Shown: one piece after another, positions 1-5,328 of the stretch
Position numbering within the stretch: position 1 is the stretch's first letter
How the letters are laid out: each line of letters starts with the position of its first letter
NCBI GenBank assembly: GCA_013695925.1
Contig: JACCZO010000432.1
Span: 1-5,328, forward strand
Source: Chthoniobacterales bacterium
GTDB taxonomy: Bacteria > Verrucomicrobiota > Verrucomicrobiia > Chthoniobacterales > UBA10450
Direction of reading: 5' to 3'
Length of the DNA: 5,328 nt
Translations under genes and position numbers: made by a program
Notes under the pieces: generated by a model
Databases searched by the model: none
The model's input: the letters and a program-made list of their open reading frames with translations, nothing else
Told to the model about the DNA's origin: nothing

Positions 1-2817
1 GGTGCCCCAGGTCTTTTCCGTCTTCAGCGATCCATCGTCAAAATAAGTGTAATTAATAAAGCTGTTGGTTGTGTTGCAGGTAAGAACGCGCGAGGCGGAA
101 TCGTAGGTCAGGGTGCGCGGCTGCGGGCTGCCGTTCGACCAGGAATAGCTCGTCTCACGATTGCGCACATCGTAGCCAAAGGTTTGTGTCTGGCCGGCAC
201 GATTCTGGTATTGGTAAAGGTTGCCATTCCAATCGTAAAGCCAGGTCTCGGTTCCGCCTCCCGATGGATAGGTGGCTTTGGTCGGGCGATTCAACTTGTC
301 GTACTCGTAGCTGTAGAGATTGCCATTTAGATTGGAGGCGTTACCAGGGTCGGTCATTGTCGCCAGCTTACCCGCCTTCGTCCAGGTGTAGGAGGTGACG
401 GCCGTGGCCGTCGGCGACTGGCCCACGGTCTTCTGCAAGAGACGGTTCCTCTCGTCGTAGCTGTTGTAGGTGATCGTCTGATTATTGGCCGGTAGCTCGG
501 AGAGCTTGTTGCCTGCGGGATCGTAAGTGTAGTCAACGGTGTGGCCGTTGCTGTTGCGATTGGTTCCGATCGGATCTGTGACATCGATGAGCCGATCCCT
601 CTCATCGTAATTATACGTCCAGGTCGCACCGAACGAAGGGCTGCTCACGTTGTTCGAATTTCCGTCACGCATGGTTTTGATATTCCCAGCGGCATCGTAT
701 GTCCAGGTAGTGGTCGCTTCATCGCTCGTTCCCGGTGCCGCCGTGACCTGGCGCTTGCGCAGATTCTCATCGTAAAGGGTTTGCGTGACCTTGTTCGGCG
801 AAGGGGAGGGGGCGACCTGGACCGCCCGCGTAACATTGGCGCCGGTGTGTGCCAGTGCGGCTGAGGTTCCGCCCGCGGCGTCATAGTAAAAATCCGTCTC
901 CCTATAATCAGGGTCGGTCACCTTCGTCAGGCGTTTATACTCGTCGTATTCGTAATAGGTGTAAGCGTATTGCGGGATCGTGTTTAATTGGATGCTTTTG
1001 TACTGGAGCGTGCCGTCGGTGTTGTAAACGTAGCCATCGGTGCTCTGCCCGCCAGGTCGCTGAACAATGGTGACTTGACCAATTTCGTTGTGGAAATAGG
1101 TCGTGACATTGTTTTTTGGATCGGTCACTGTGAAGAGTTGGTCGTTGACATCGTAGGCATATTTTGTGGGGTGCGCGCCCGGGTTGCCATCGCTGGAGGT
1201 GGCAGGTGGCGTATAACTGGTCAGCTGCCCCGGATGATCGGGATCATTGTAAGCGTATGTTTCCGCGCCACCGCTTCCGTTCGCGCTGGTATTGCTGGGC
1301 ATGGTATGGGTAAGCACCTGGCCAAAAGAATTATAGGTATACATTTCGATCCCGCCATCCGGGTAATCGATTTCGTAGGTGGTCATGGTGCCGGCGTTCC
1401 GTTTATAGGTCGTTTGCTTGCCTCGCTCATCGATCGTGTGGTCGAGGTAGGCGCCGGTGGCATCGGTATAGAAGTACTCAATGAATTTGGCTGGATTTTC
1501 AGTGGCAGTGGCCGGATGGGTGATTTTGGTGATGACGCCGGTCCGGTACCCCTGGTTCAGATAGGTGAAGCTGGTGGTGTGACCGTTGACCGTTCGCGAA
1601 CTCATGTAGCCATCGCCGTTGTAGGCGAGGGTCGTGAGTTGCCCCTTGAAGTCTGTGACGTTCTTGAGCAGGTAATTCTTCGTCACACCACCAGCGCTGC
1701 CGCCGTAGGTAAAAGTACGCGTGGGATTTCCCGAGCCCCGCACTGCATTGCTCCCGTCGCCCCGTTTCTCGGTCCGCGTTAGCCCACTTACGGTCAACTC
1801 CGCCACCATCGTCGTGCCGTTGACATTCTGCTCCTGATAGAGCTGCCCATAAGACAAAGGGCTCGTTCTGACAAAGGCATACTTGATATTTTTCATCGGC
1901 CCCGGGAAACGCACGTCGCGGCAGGTCGAGATCAGCGGGTTGCCGGTGGTGGAGGTATTCGAAGTTTGGTAAGTATAGGTGGCGAAGGGAGCAGGGGTGC
2001 CGATATAGTCTGCCCGGGTAAGGACGGTGTAGCTGGAGCCCGTCCAAGCGGGGCCGTAACTGTATGTCACCCATTGCGTCCAGTGATCGGTTGCGGTGTA
2101 GCTGTCAACGTCGGAAACATAACCATTCGCACCGTAGGAGATGATCAGGTAGCGCCCCGCCGGTTCGGTGACCTTGGTAAGCTTGCCAGCAGTATAGGTA
2201 AGAGTGGTGATATTCCCGTGCGGGTCAATAATTTGATCCGGCGCGCCGATTGTAAAGGTGTATTCAGTTTCTCCGGTTTCGGGGTCCCAATCCGAGGTAT
2301 AGGTTTGATAGAAACGGACCTTGCCTCCATCGGTCAAATTGAGATAGACATAGGTGTTTCCCTGGTTGCCACCAAATCGGTCGGTCACGCCAACCGGAGC
2401 AAGGTAAGGCGTGCCGATACTGGCCGCGAAAGTGACCTTGCGTCCGTCTGGATACGAGACCGTGTATGAGGTGGGGGCCGGGCCTACGGTGCTTGGGGTC
2501 GCCGTGCAACTCCACTGGTAGGAGTGGCGCCAGCCGCCGCCCTGCCCGAAAATGCCGCCGCCGGCCAGGCGGCTGTTCATGATTCGAGCCCATTGCAGCG
2601 GGTAACCGCCGACGGCGCCCGCGACCGTCAAATCCGGGATGATGCGTTGAGCGTTAGCCGTATAGGGGTCATAAGAACAACCGGTTGTGCTGTTGCCATT
2701 AAAAACGCCCGCCACCCCGGTAGGGTTGTCGGATCCCTGACCACGAACGCCCTGTGCAGCAAGCGTCAGGAGGAGGAGAGTCGTGAAGAAGCGAAGCAAG
2801 GAAAATGATGGGTTCAC
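1..2817 (-). CDS. Exported RHS/YD-repeat protein, N-terminal 939 residues (C-terminus beyond window)
   Basis: I translated the minus strand from GTG at 2817 to position 1 and found one open frame of 939 codons without a stop; it is partial at the C-terminus. Residues 1-26 look like a signal peptide (hydrophobic run LLLLTLAA, probable cleavage near VRG/Q). Residues about 60-105 (GGYPLQWARIMNSR, GWRHSYQWSC) match the region found at the start of RHS shells. From about residue 220 onward there are many YD-type repeats, for example YAYDVNDQL, YEYDEYKRLTKVTDP, WTYDAAGNIKT, YTYDPAGNKLSEL, YDERNRLLQK and GYDVRNRETSY. RHS proteins of this kind form a large beta-strand shell, often enclosing a variable C-terminal toxin; whether one is present here cannot be seen. 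It lies 18 bases after the small exported gene, indicating one operon. The first in-frame ATG is near codon 80, inside the conserved region, so GTG is preferred. Confidence 0.93.
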   Translation of the reverse strand, partial: MNPSFSLLRFFTTLLLLTLAAQGVRGQGSDNPTGVAGVFNGNSTTGCSYDPYTANAQRIIPDLTVAGAVGGYPLQWARIMNSRLAGGGIFGQGGGWRHSYQWSCTATPSTVGPAPTSYTVSYPDGRKVTFAASIGTPYLAPVGVTDRFGGNQGNTYVYLNLTDGGKVRFYQTYTSDWDPETGETEYTFTIGAPDQIIDPHGNITTLTYTAGKLTKVTEPAGRYLIISYGANGYVSDVDSYTATDHWTQWVTYSYGPAWTGSSYTVLTRADYIGTPAPFATYTYQTSNTSTTGNPLISTCRDVRFPGPMKNIKYAFVRTSPLSYGQLYQEQNVNGTTMVAELTVSGLTRTEKRGDGSNAVRGSGNPTRTFTYGGSAGGVTKNYLLKNVTDFKGQLTTLAYNGDGYMSSRTVNGHTTSFTYLNQGYRTGVITKITHPATATENPAKFIEYFYTDATGAYLDHTIDERGKQTTYKRNAGTMTTYEIDYPDGGIEMYTYNSFGQVLTHTMPSNTSANGSGGAETYAYNDPDHPGQLTSYTPPATSSDGNPGAHPTKYAYDVNDQLFTVTDPKNNVTTYFHNEIGQVTIVQRPGGQSTDGYVYNTDGTLQYKSIQLNTIPQYAYTYYEYDEYKRLTKVTDPDYRETDFYYDAAGGTSAALAHTGANVTRAVQVAPSPSPNKVTQTLYDENLRKRQVTAAPGTSDEATTTWTYDAAGNIKTMRDGNSNNVSSPSFGATWTYNYDERDRLIDVTDPIGTNRNSNGHTVDYTYDPAGNKLSELPANNQTITYNSYDERNRLLQKTVGQSPTATAVTSYTWTKAGKLATMTDPGNASNLNGNLYSYEYDKLNRPTKATYPSGGGTETWLYDWNGNLYQYQNRAGQTQTFGYDVRNRETSYSWSNGSPQPRTLTYDSASRVLTCNTTNSFINYTYFDDGSLKTEKTWGT

Positions 2818-2826
2818 GGTGGCAGT

Positions 2827-2831
2827 TCCTT
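2827..2831 (-). promoter_or_regulatory. Ribosome binding site that decides the GTG start of the RHS gene
   Basis: On the minus strand AAGGA lies 9 bases before GTG at 2817, within an AAAGGAAAGGAA stretch that begins in the stop codon of the upstream gene. With the signal peptide directly after it, this supports the GTG start, since no ATG is available nearby. The overlap with the upstream gene's end suggests coupled or at least shared translation. Confidence 0.6.
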
Positions 2832-2835
2832 TCCT

Positions 2836-3312
2836 TTAGAAGACACCCAGCAAATCGGGCGGCGTGTTCTCCGGGTGTTCAGGATCGACGACCCAGAATT
2901 GGACGAAATTGTTGTCATCCGGCTGATGCACTGCGATACGCGCGGCCCCGAACCCTTCGCTGGTTTGAAACTGAAAAGTCACGTTGCCATCGCTGCCGAC
3001 CAACAGTCCCTCTTCGGGCACCGTGACCGCTCCGCCATCGAGCGGGTCGACCAAAATGGTCTGCCCTGCCAGTTCTGGTGGGAACTGGACCGTGATGGTC
3101 AAGATCTGCTGCGTACGCACACCGAGCCGATCGAAATCAGTGCCATGTTTACCCGGCTGAAAGACGGCGTCGTTACCGTAATCTACCGTCGCGGAAACGG
3201 CCCGCGAGACGATCGGCTGCGGTTCGTCCTGCTGTGCGCGCACCGTCGTAGAAAAACCAAACAGACCGGTCGCCACGGCGACCACGGTCATTCCGAAGGG
3301 AACAGTTTTCAT
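2836..3312 (-). CDS. Small exported protein of unknown function, upstream partner of the RHS gene
   Basis: This 158-residue protein begins with a clear signal peptide: MKT, a hydrophobic stretch (residues 5-20), and a signal peptidase I-like site VRA/QQ after residue 26. The mature part of about 132 residues has no cysteines and no further membrane segment. Its middle alternates hydrophobic and polar residues (QQILTITVQFP, QTILVDPLDGG, GNVTFQFQ, GAARIAVHQPDDN, VQFWVVDPEHPEN), which suggests a small beta-sandwich, Ig-like fold; this is inference. It ends 18 bases before the GTG of the RHS gene, so the two are probably co-transcribed and the product may assist, tether or accompany the RHS protein outside the cytoplasm. 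A weak GAG-type ribosome site precedes ATG at 3312. I do not recognise a named family. A plus-strand frame across 2875-3318 is a shadow of this gene. Confidence 0.85.
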   Translation of the reverse strand: MKTVPFGMTVVAVATGLFGFSTTVRAQQDEPQPIVSRAVSATVDYGNDAVFQPGKHGTDFDRLGVRTQQILTITVQFPPELAGQTILVDPLDGGAVTVPEEGLLVGSDGNVTFQFQTSEGFGAARIAVHQPDDNNFVQFWVVDPEHPENTPPDLLGVF

Positions 3313-3324
3313 GATTAATCTCGC

Positions 3325-3353
3325 GTTTAATCAAAATTAGAAAACCCTGGCAA
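3325..3353 (-). promoter_or_regulatory. Tentative promoter for the small exported protein / RHS operon
   Basis: On the minus strand TTGCCA (3348-3353, five of six bases of the sigma-70 -35 consensus) is followed after 17 bases by TTAAAC (3325-3330), a poor -10 match, in the most A+T-rich stretch of the intergenic region and just before ATG 3312. A start point here would leave a very short leader. The spacing and position fit, the -10 does not fit well, so this is only a candidate. Confidence 0.2.
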
Positions 3354-3465
3354 GAACTATTTTCGAGGATCGTTCATTTTCTTCCCCGCCGGAAAAGAGG
3401 GCGTTCATACGATTGGAATGAGTCTGCTGGCTGCGCCGTCAGTATAGCTCGCAGACCGTGCCTCC

Positions 3466-3696
3466 GAAGCGGTCGCAGACGCTCCTCCGCTGGTAGTGCG
3501 CCTCGCCCGCTTGGTCGGGAAGCGCTTTCTACCGATGGAGACCGTTTCCCGACTGGTAGCGGAGGCTTGCCGACCAAGAGGAAGCGGCTTCCGACCGGTA
3601 GAGATGCTTCCTCTACCGGTCGGCAACGGTTCTCGACCGGTAGAGGAGCACTCTCTGCCGGTCGGGAATGCCGCTCGACCAGAGGAAATCGCGCGG
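3466..3696. repeat. Array of about eleven degenerate 21-bp units with alternating inverted ACCGGT cores
   Basis: Ten-base cores begin every 21 bases at 3466, 3487, 3508, 3529, 3550, 3571, 3592, 3613, 3634, 3655 and 3676. The best core is CGACCGGTAG (3592 and 3634), and its exact reverse complement CTACCGGTCG occurs at 3613; 3655 differs by one base (CTGCCGGTCG). Units at the left end and the last one are more worn. The eleven-base stretches between cores also tend towards a palindrome (GAAGCGGCTTC at 3581, GGAAGCGCTTT at 3518). The left limit is uncertain because the first two units match weakly. It is not a CRISPR: the period is too short and both parts of each unit are related. Function is unknown; a protein-binding array, a structured element in DNA or RNA, or a lineage-specific minisatellite are all possible. 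Confidence 0.85.
3591..3647. repeat. Two overlapping, mutually exclusive perfect hairpins inside the array
   Basis: Arm 3591-3603 is the exact reverse complement of 3611-3623 (13 bp, 7-base loop). Arm 3609-3622 is in turn the exact reverse complement of 3634-3647 (14 bp, 11-base loop). The two structures share the unit at 3611-3622 and cannot form together. A third, imperfect pairing links 3634-3645 with 3653-3664 (one T-G wobble). No run of T follows either stem, so they are not ordinary terminators. Confidence 0.75.
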
Positions 3697-3726
3697 CTGG
3701 CATGAGACCGGTTCATTCAGCCACCC

Positions 3727-3733
3727 AGAAGGA
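3727..3733 (+). promoter_or_regulatory. Ribosome binding site that decides the start at 3743
   Basis: AGAAGGA ends 9 bases before ATG 3743. The alternative in-frame ATG at 3668 lies inside the repeat array, has no comparable site, and would add 25 residues read from repeat and leader sequence. The 3743 start is therefore preferred. Confidence 0.75.
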
Positions 3734-3742
3734 TTAAAACTT

Positions 3743-4390
3743 ATGCCTAAAACCTATTATCCCGATCAAAACGACGACCGCGCTGACTGGTGGCAGAATG
3801 TCATAGACCAGGGCAGCCCGATCTTTACCGCGCTTGCCCTCCCCGCGGCGCAAATCACTTCCATCATGGCCGACGCGGCCTGGGGCGTGTATCTCTATCG
3901 CACCTTGCGTGTCGCTTATGAGGAAGCGACCACGCGAGTCATCGGCTATGCCGATGCCATCACTGATGGCGGCAATGGCACGCCCGCACCCGCCGCGCCC
4001 GCCATGCCCACCTGGCCGGCGGCACCGGCGACGGCGGTAGATGCCGGTATCGAAGCCCGCCGCGAGATGTGGGTGCAGAGCGTGAAGAGTAATCCCGCCT
4101 TTAACGCGGGCACAATGGGCACCACCCTGCGCCTGGAAGCGACGGCGACGCCGTTTAACCCGAGCACCTACATGGCAAAGCTGGACGGTCTCTCCAGCCC
4201 GGCCGCGAAGCAGTTGCGCTTTAAGTTTGGCAAGAGCTACGGCCGGGTGGATGGGGTGAATCTCTACGGCCGCAAATCGGGCCAGAGCGCCTGGGTGAAT
4301 CTCGGCCGCTTCAATGCCACCCGGCGAACGCGGCGGTGCCGCTGGCCGATGGCCAGCCGGAGGAATGGCAATTCCAGGCGCGCGCGGTAA
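3743..4390 (+). CDS. Helical plus FnIII-like protein of unknown function, frameshifted near its C-terminus
   Basis: As written the frame gives 215 residues, but the last 22 (after RFNAT, residue 193) are Arg-rich and unlike the rest. Shifting one base near 4319-4323 gives a sensible tail ending at 4449, for an intended length of 235 residues. Residues 1-75 are probably helical (ADWWQNVIDQ, AYEEATTRVIGYADAI), residues 78-100 form a Pro/Ala-rich linker, residues 102-120 are helical (IEARREMWVQSV), and residues 155-235 resemble a fibronectin III-like beta domain (LRFKFGKSYG, GVNLYGRKSGQSAWVNLG, then EEWQFQARAVKRD in the other frame). There is no signal peptide or membrane segment. Similar two-part hypothetical proteins are, as I recall, common in Verrucomicrobiota and Planctomycetota; none has a function I can name. 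It is divergent from the exported-protein operon, preceded by the repeat array, and followed by its own terminator. Existence is sure; function is not. Confidence 0.8.
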   Translation: MPKTYYPDQNDDRADWWQNVIDQGSPIFTALALPAAQITSIMADAAWGVYLYRTLRVAYEEATTRVIGYADAITDGGNGTPAPAAPAMPTWPAAPATAVDAGIEARREMWVQSVKSNPAFNAGTMGTTLRLEATATPFNPSTYMAKLDGLSSPAAKQLRFKFGKSYGRVDGVNLYGRKSGQSAWVNLGRFNATRRTRRCRWPMASRRNGNSRRAR

Positions 4391-4449
4391 AGCGCGATCT
4401 CGAGATTGGCCATCCCAGCCCGACGCTCTCGGCCATCATCCGCGGCTAG
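4320..4449 (+). pseudogene. Out-of-frame C-terminal tail of the 3743 gene (single-base deletion likely)
   Basis: Reading one base out of the 3743 frame after the ACCCGG run at 4319-4324 gives PANAAVPLADGQ, then EEWQFQARAVKRDLEIG and a short ending IIRG with TAG at 4447-4449. This continues the FnIII-like strand pattern of residues 155-193 and ends about 40 bases before the terminator, as expected for the true gene end. One extra C in the run of three would join the frames. It could be a real inactivating or merely tail-altering mutation, or a sequencing or assembly error; nothing resembling a known programmed slippery site is present. Confidence 0.8.
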
Positions 4450-4488
4450 GACTGCGCGATTTTCCAGGGAGTTAACACTAGCCATATG

Positions 4489-4528
4489 ACCGGCGCGTCC
4501 CGTGGGGGGCGCGCCGGTTTTGTTTTTT
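4489..4528 (+). terminator. Strong rho-independent terminator
   Basis: Arms 4489-4501 (ACCGGCGCGTCCC) and 4506-4518 (GGGGCGCGCCGGT) pair over 13 bp with a single T-G wobble and a four-base loop, followed by TTTGTTTTTT (4519-4528). It sits 39 bases after the restored stop at 4449 and ends transcription of the plus-strand gene. There is no matching A-run on its left side, so it is unlikely to serve the minus-strand gene at 4724. Confidence 0.92.
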
Positions 4529-4546
4529 GGCCGGAGTGCGGAAGTA

Positions 4547-4663
4547 GGGCCGGTCTCTGCACCTTGCCATCTTCATTCATTCGGATCGCGCTCCCACCGG
4601 CATCTTGCGTGTCATCGCCGCCAGACCACTCAGCAGAGAATGTCAACATGCACAGACCGGCCC
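4547..4663. repeat. Spaced inverted repeat in the convergent intergenic region
   Basis: GGGCCGGTCTCTGC at 4547-4560 matches the reverse complement of 4650-4663 (GCACAGACCGGCCC) at 13 of 14 bases, with 89 bases between. The enclosed sequence holds no convincing gene. It could be the ends of a small relic element, a distant stem, or chance; I saw no flanking direct repeat that would prove insertion. Confidence 0.5.
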
Positions 4664-4723
4664 CGATTCTCCGATTCGAATTCAAGCATCGACCCCTTCT
4701 GCCCCTTCACTAAAGGAACCAAC

Positions 4724-5314
4724 TCACTCGGCCGGCGTTCGTTTGCCGAGCGCTTCCCGCGTCTGGCGCAGCTCGTCGCGAATCGTGTGCAGGAGCGCGA
4801 TCATTTCCGCAGTCGGATCCGTGCGCGCGGCCGGCGTTTCGCTGCGTTCGTTAGGCAAGGATTTCCCGGCCGCGTGATAGCCGCGCATCCGGGTGTAAAG
4901 AAAATCGCGGATCGCCTCGTAGGCCTTGAAGCCTTCGATGACCAGCTCGGCATCGGAGGAGCCGGAGGCGGTCTGGATTTGAATATCGGCCAGGCCGAGC
5001 CAGCGCTGGAGCAGGCCGGTGCTGAGATGAATATCCTGGATGCGCGCATAGGTCAGGTTGACCTCGCGGCGAAAGAGAATGCCGACCCGCATGTGCACCC
5101 CTTCCTCGTCGAAGGTGTAGCGCAAAGTGTGGTAGCGAAAATAGAGATAGGGCAGGACGAAAATCACCCCCGGCCCGGTGCAAAGGGCGCGGATGATGTA
5201 GAGCTTCCAGAGCGCGGGATCAGGCGCGCTGAGCGTAAAAATATCTTTGTCCGATGACGGTGCGATAACCATGCAGCTCCGCTTTTGATACGAGGAATCG
5301 CGCGCGCCGTCCAT
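4724..5314 (-). CDS. Bacterial PH-domain membrane protein (YdbS/DUF304-like, bPH2)
   Basis: The 196-residue product has a polar N-terminus, one hydrophobic segment at about residues 38-59 (YIIRALCTGPGVIFVLPYLYF) that probably spans the membrane, and then a bacterial PH domain at about 62-145. That domain shows the family pattern: YHTLRYTFDEEGVHMRVGILFRREVNLTYARIQDIHL, then LLQRWLGLADIQIQTASGS and EAIRDFLYTRM. Residues 168-190 (EMIALLHTIRDELRQTREAL) form a likely short coiled coil after a Pro/Ala-rich linker. Members of this family are membrane-flanked domain proteins whose biochemical role is mostly unknown. The start is uncertain: ATG 5314 has a GAGG five bases upstream, the Met at residue 15 (codon 5270-5272) has GGAG four bases upstream and begins the more family-like part, and the frame is open to the window edge. 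It is convergent with the 3743 gene. No terminator is evident after 4724. Confidence 0.88.
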   Translation of the reverse strand: MDGARDSSYQKRSCMVIAPSSDKDIFTLSAPDPALWKLYIIRALCTGPGVIFVLPYLYFRYHTLRYTFDEEGVHMRVGILFRREVNLTYARIQDIHLSTGLLQRWLGLADIQIQTASGSSDAELVIEGFKAYEAIRDFLYTRMRGYHAAGKSLPNERSETPAARTDPTAEMIALLHTIRDELRQTREALGKRTPAE

Positions 5315-5328
5315 TCCATCCTCACGCC

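Larger units (their letters stand above)
3313..3742. other. 430-bp divergent intergenic region
   Basis: This region separates the minus-strand exported-protein operon from the plus-strand gene at 3743. Positions 3313-3380 are A+T-rich and probably carry the minus-strand promoter. Positions 3381-3465 show nothing I can name. Positions 3466-3696 hold the 21-bp repeat array. Positions 3697-3742 carry the ribosome site of the plus-strand gene. No tRNA or other RNA gene is apparent. Reading frames in this region are open on both strands, but this follows from the 21-bp period being a multiple of three, so I do not call a gene. Confidence 0.7.

Noticed and set aside
988..1782. Plus-strand open frame of 264 codons
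   Set aside because: It is antisense to the RHS gene. Its Gly/Val/Ile-rich, low-complexity look results from reading YD repeats backwards, and it has no convincing ribosome site.
1499..2074. Minus-strand open frame of 191 codons
   Set aside because: It is out of frame with the RHS gene on the same strand, where the correct frame shows continuous YD-repeat protein.
2875..3318. Plus-strand open frame of 147 codons
   Set aside because: It is the complement of the small exported protein, which has a signal peptide and operon context; the plus-strand product has neither.
3591..3623. Rho-independent terminator in the repeat array
   Set aside because: The stem is strong but no T-run follows on either strand.
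3466..3696. CRISPR array
   Set aside because: Repeats are 21 bp in total, degenerate and inverted relative to each other, the intervals are only 11 bases and related to one another, and no cas gene is present.
3668..3742. Upstream ATG extension of the 3743 gene
   Set aside because: The added 25 residues are read from the repeat array and leader, and the good ribosome site AGAAGGA is placed for ATG 3743.
4446..4713. Short open frames on both strands in the 4446-4713 region
   Set aside because: They overlap the terminator and the gene end, have no recognisable domain or ribosome site, and show no coding-like composition.
4502..5257. Plus-strand open frame of 251 codons
   Set aside because: It begins inside the terminator stem and runs antisense to the PH-domain gene, whose family pattern is clear.

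Overview
The window looks like bacterial chromosomal DNA of fairly high G+C content. The gene style (a large exported RHS/YD-repeat protein, a small exported partner, a bacterial PH-domain membrane protein, and a helical plus FnIII-like protein) resembles Verrucomicrobiota or a neighbouring PVC lineage. That assignment rests on recalled protein style and is only moderately secure; no rRNA or other marker gene is present.

Layout, left to right. Positions 1-2817 (minus strand) are one uninterrupted reading frame for the N-terminal 939 residues of an exported RHS/YD-repeat protein; it starts at a GTG and runs off the left edge, so its C-terminus is not visible. Eighteen to nineteen bases upstream lies a 158-residue exported protein of unknown function (2836-3312, minus), almost certainly in the same operon. 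From 3313 to 3742 there is a 430-bp divergent intergenic region whose main content is an array of about eleven degenerate 21-bp units (about 3466-3696). Each unit has a near-palindromic ACCGGT core that appears in alternating orientation. To its right, on the plus strand, is a 3743-start gene whose frame is broken near 4319-4323; shifting by one base restores a convincing C-terminus ending at 4449. A strong rho-independent terminator follows at 4489-4528. Positions 4529-4723 hold no gene but contain a widely spaced inverted repeat. The right end (4724-5314, minus) is a bacterial PH-domain (YdbS/DUF304-like) membrane protein, convergent with the plus-strand gene.

How the parts fit: the two minus-strand exported proteins probably act together at or outside the cell envelope, the small one as a possible accessory of the RHS protein. 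The plus-strand gene is a separate unit, ended by its own terminator. The most unusual element is the 21-bp alternating inverted-repeat array between the divergent genes. Its period equals two turns of B-DNA and neighbouring units can form mutually exclusive hairpins. Its function is unknown.
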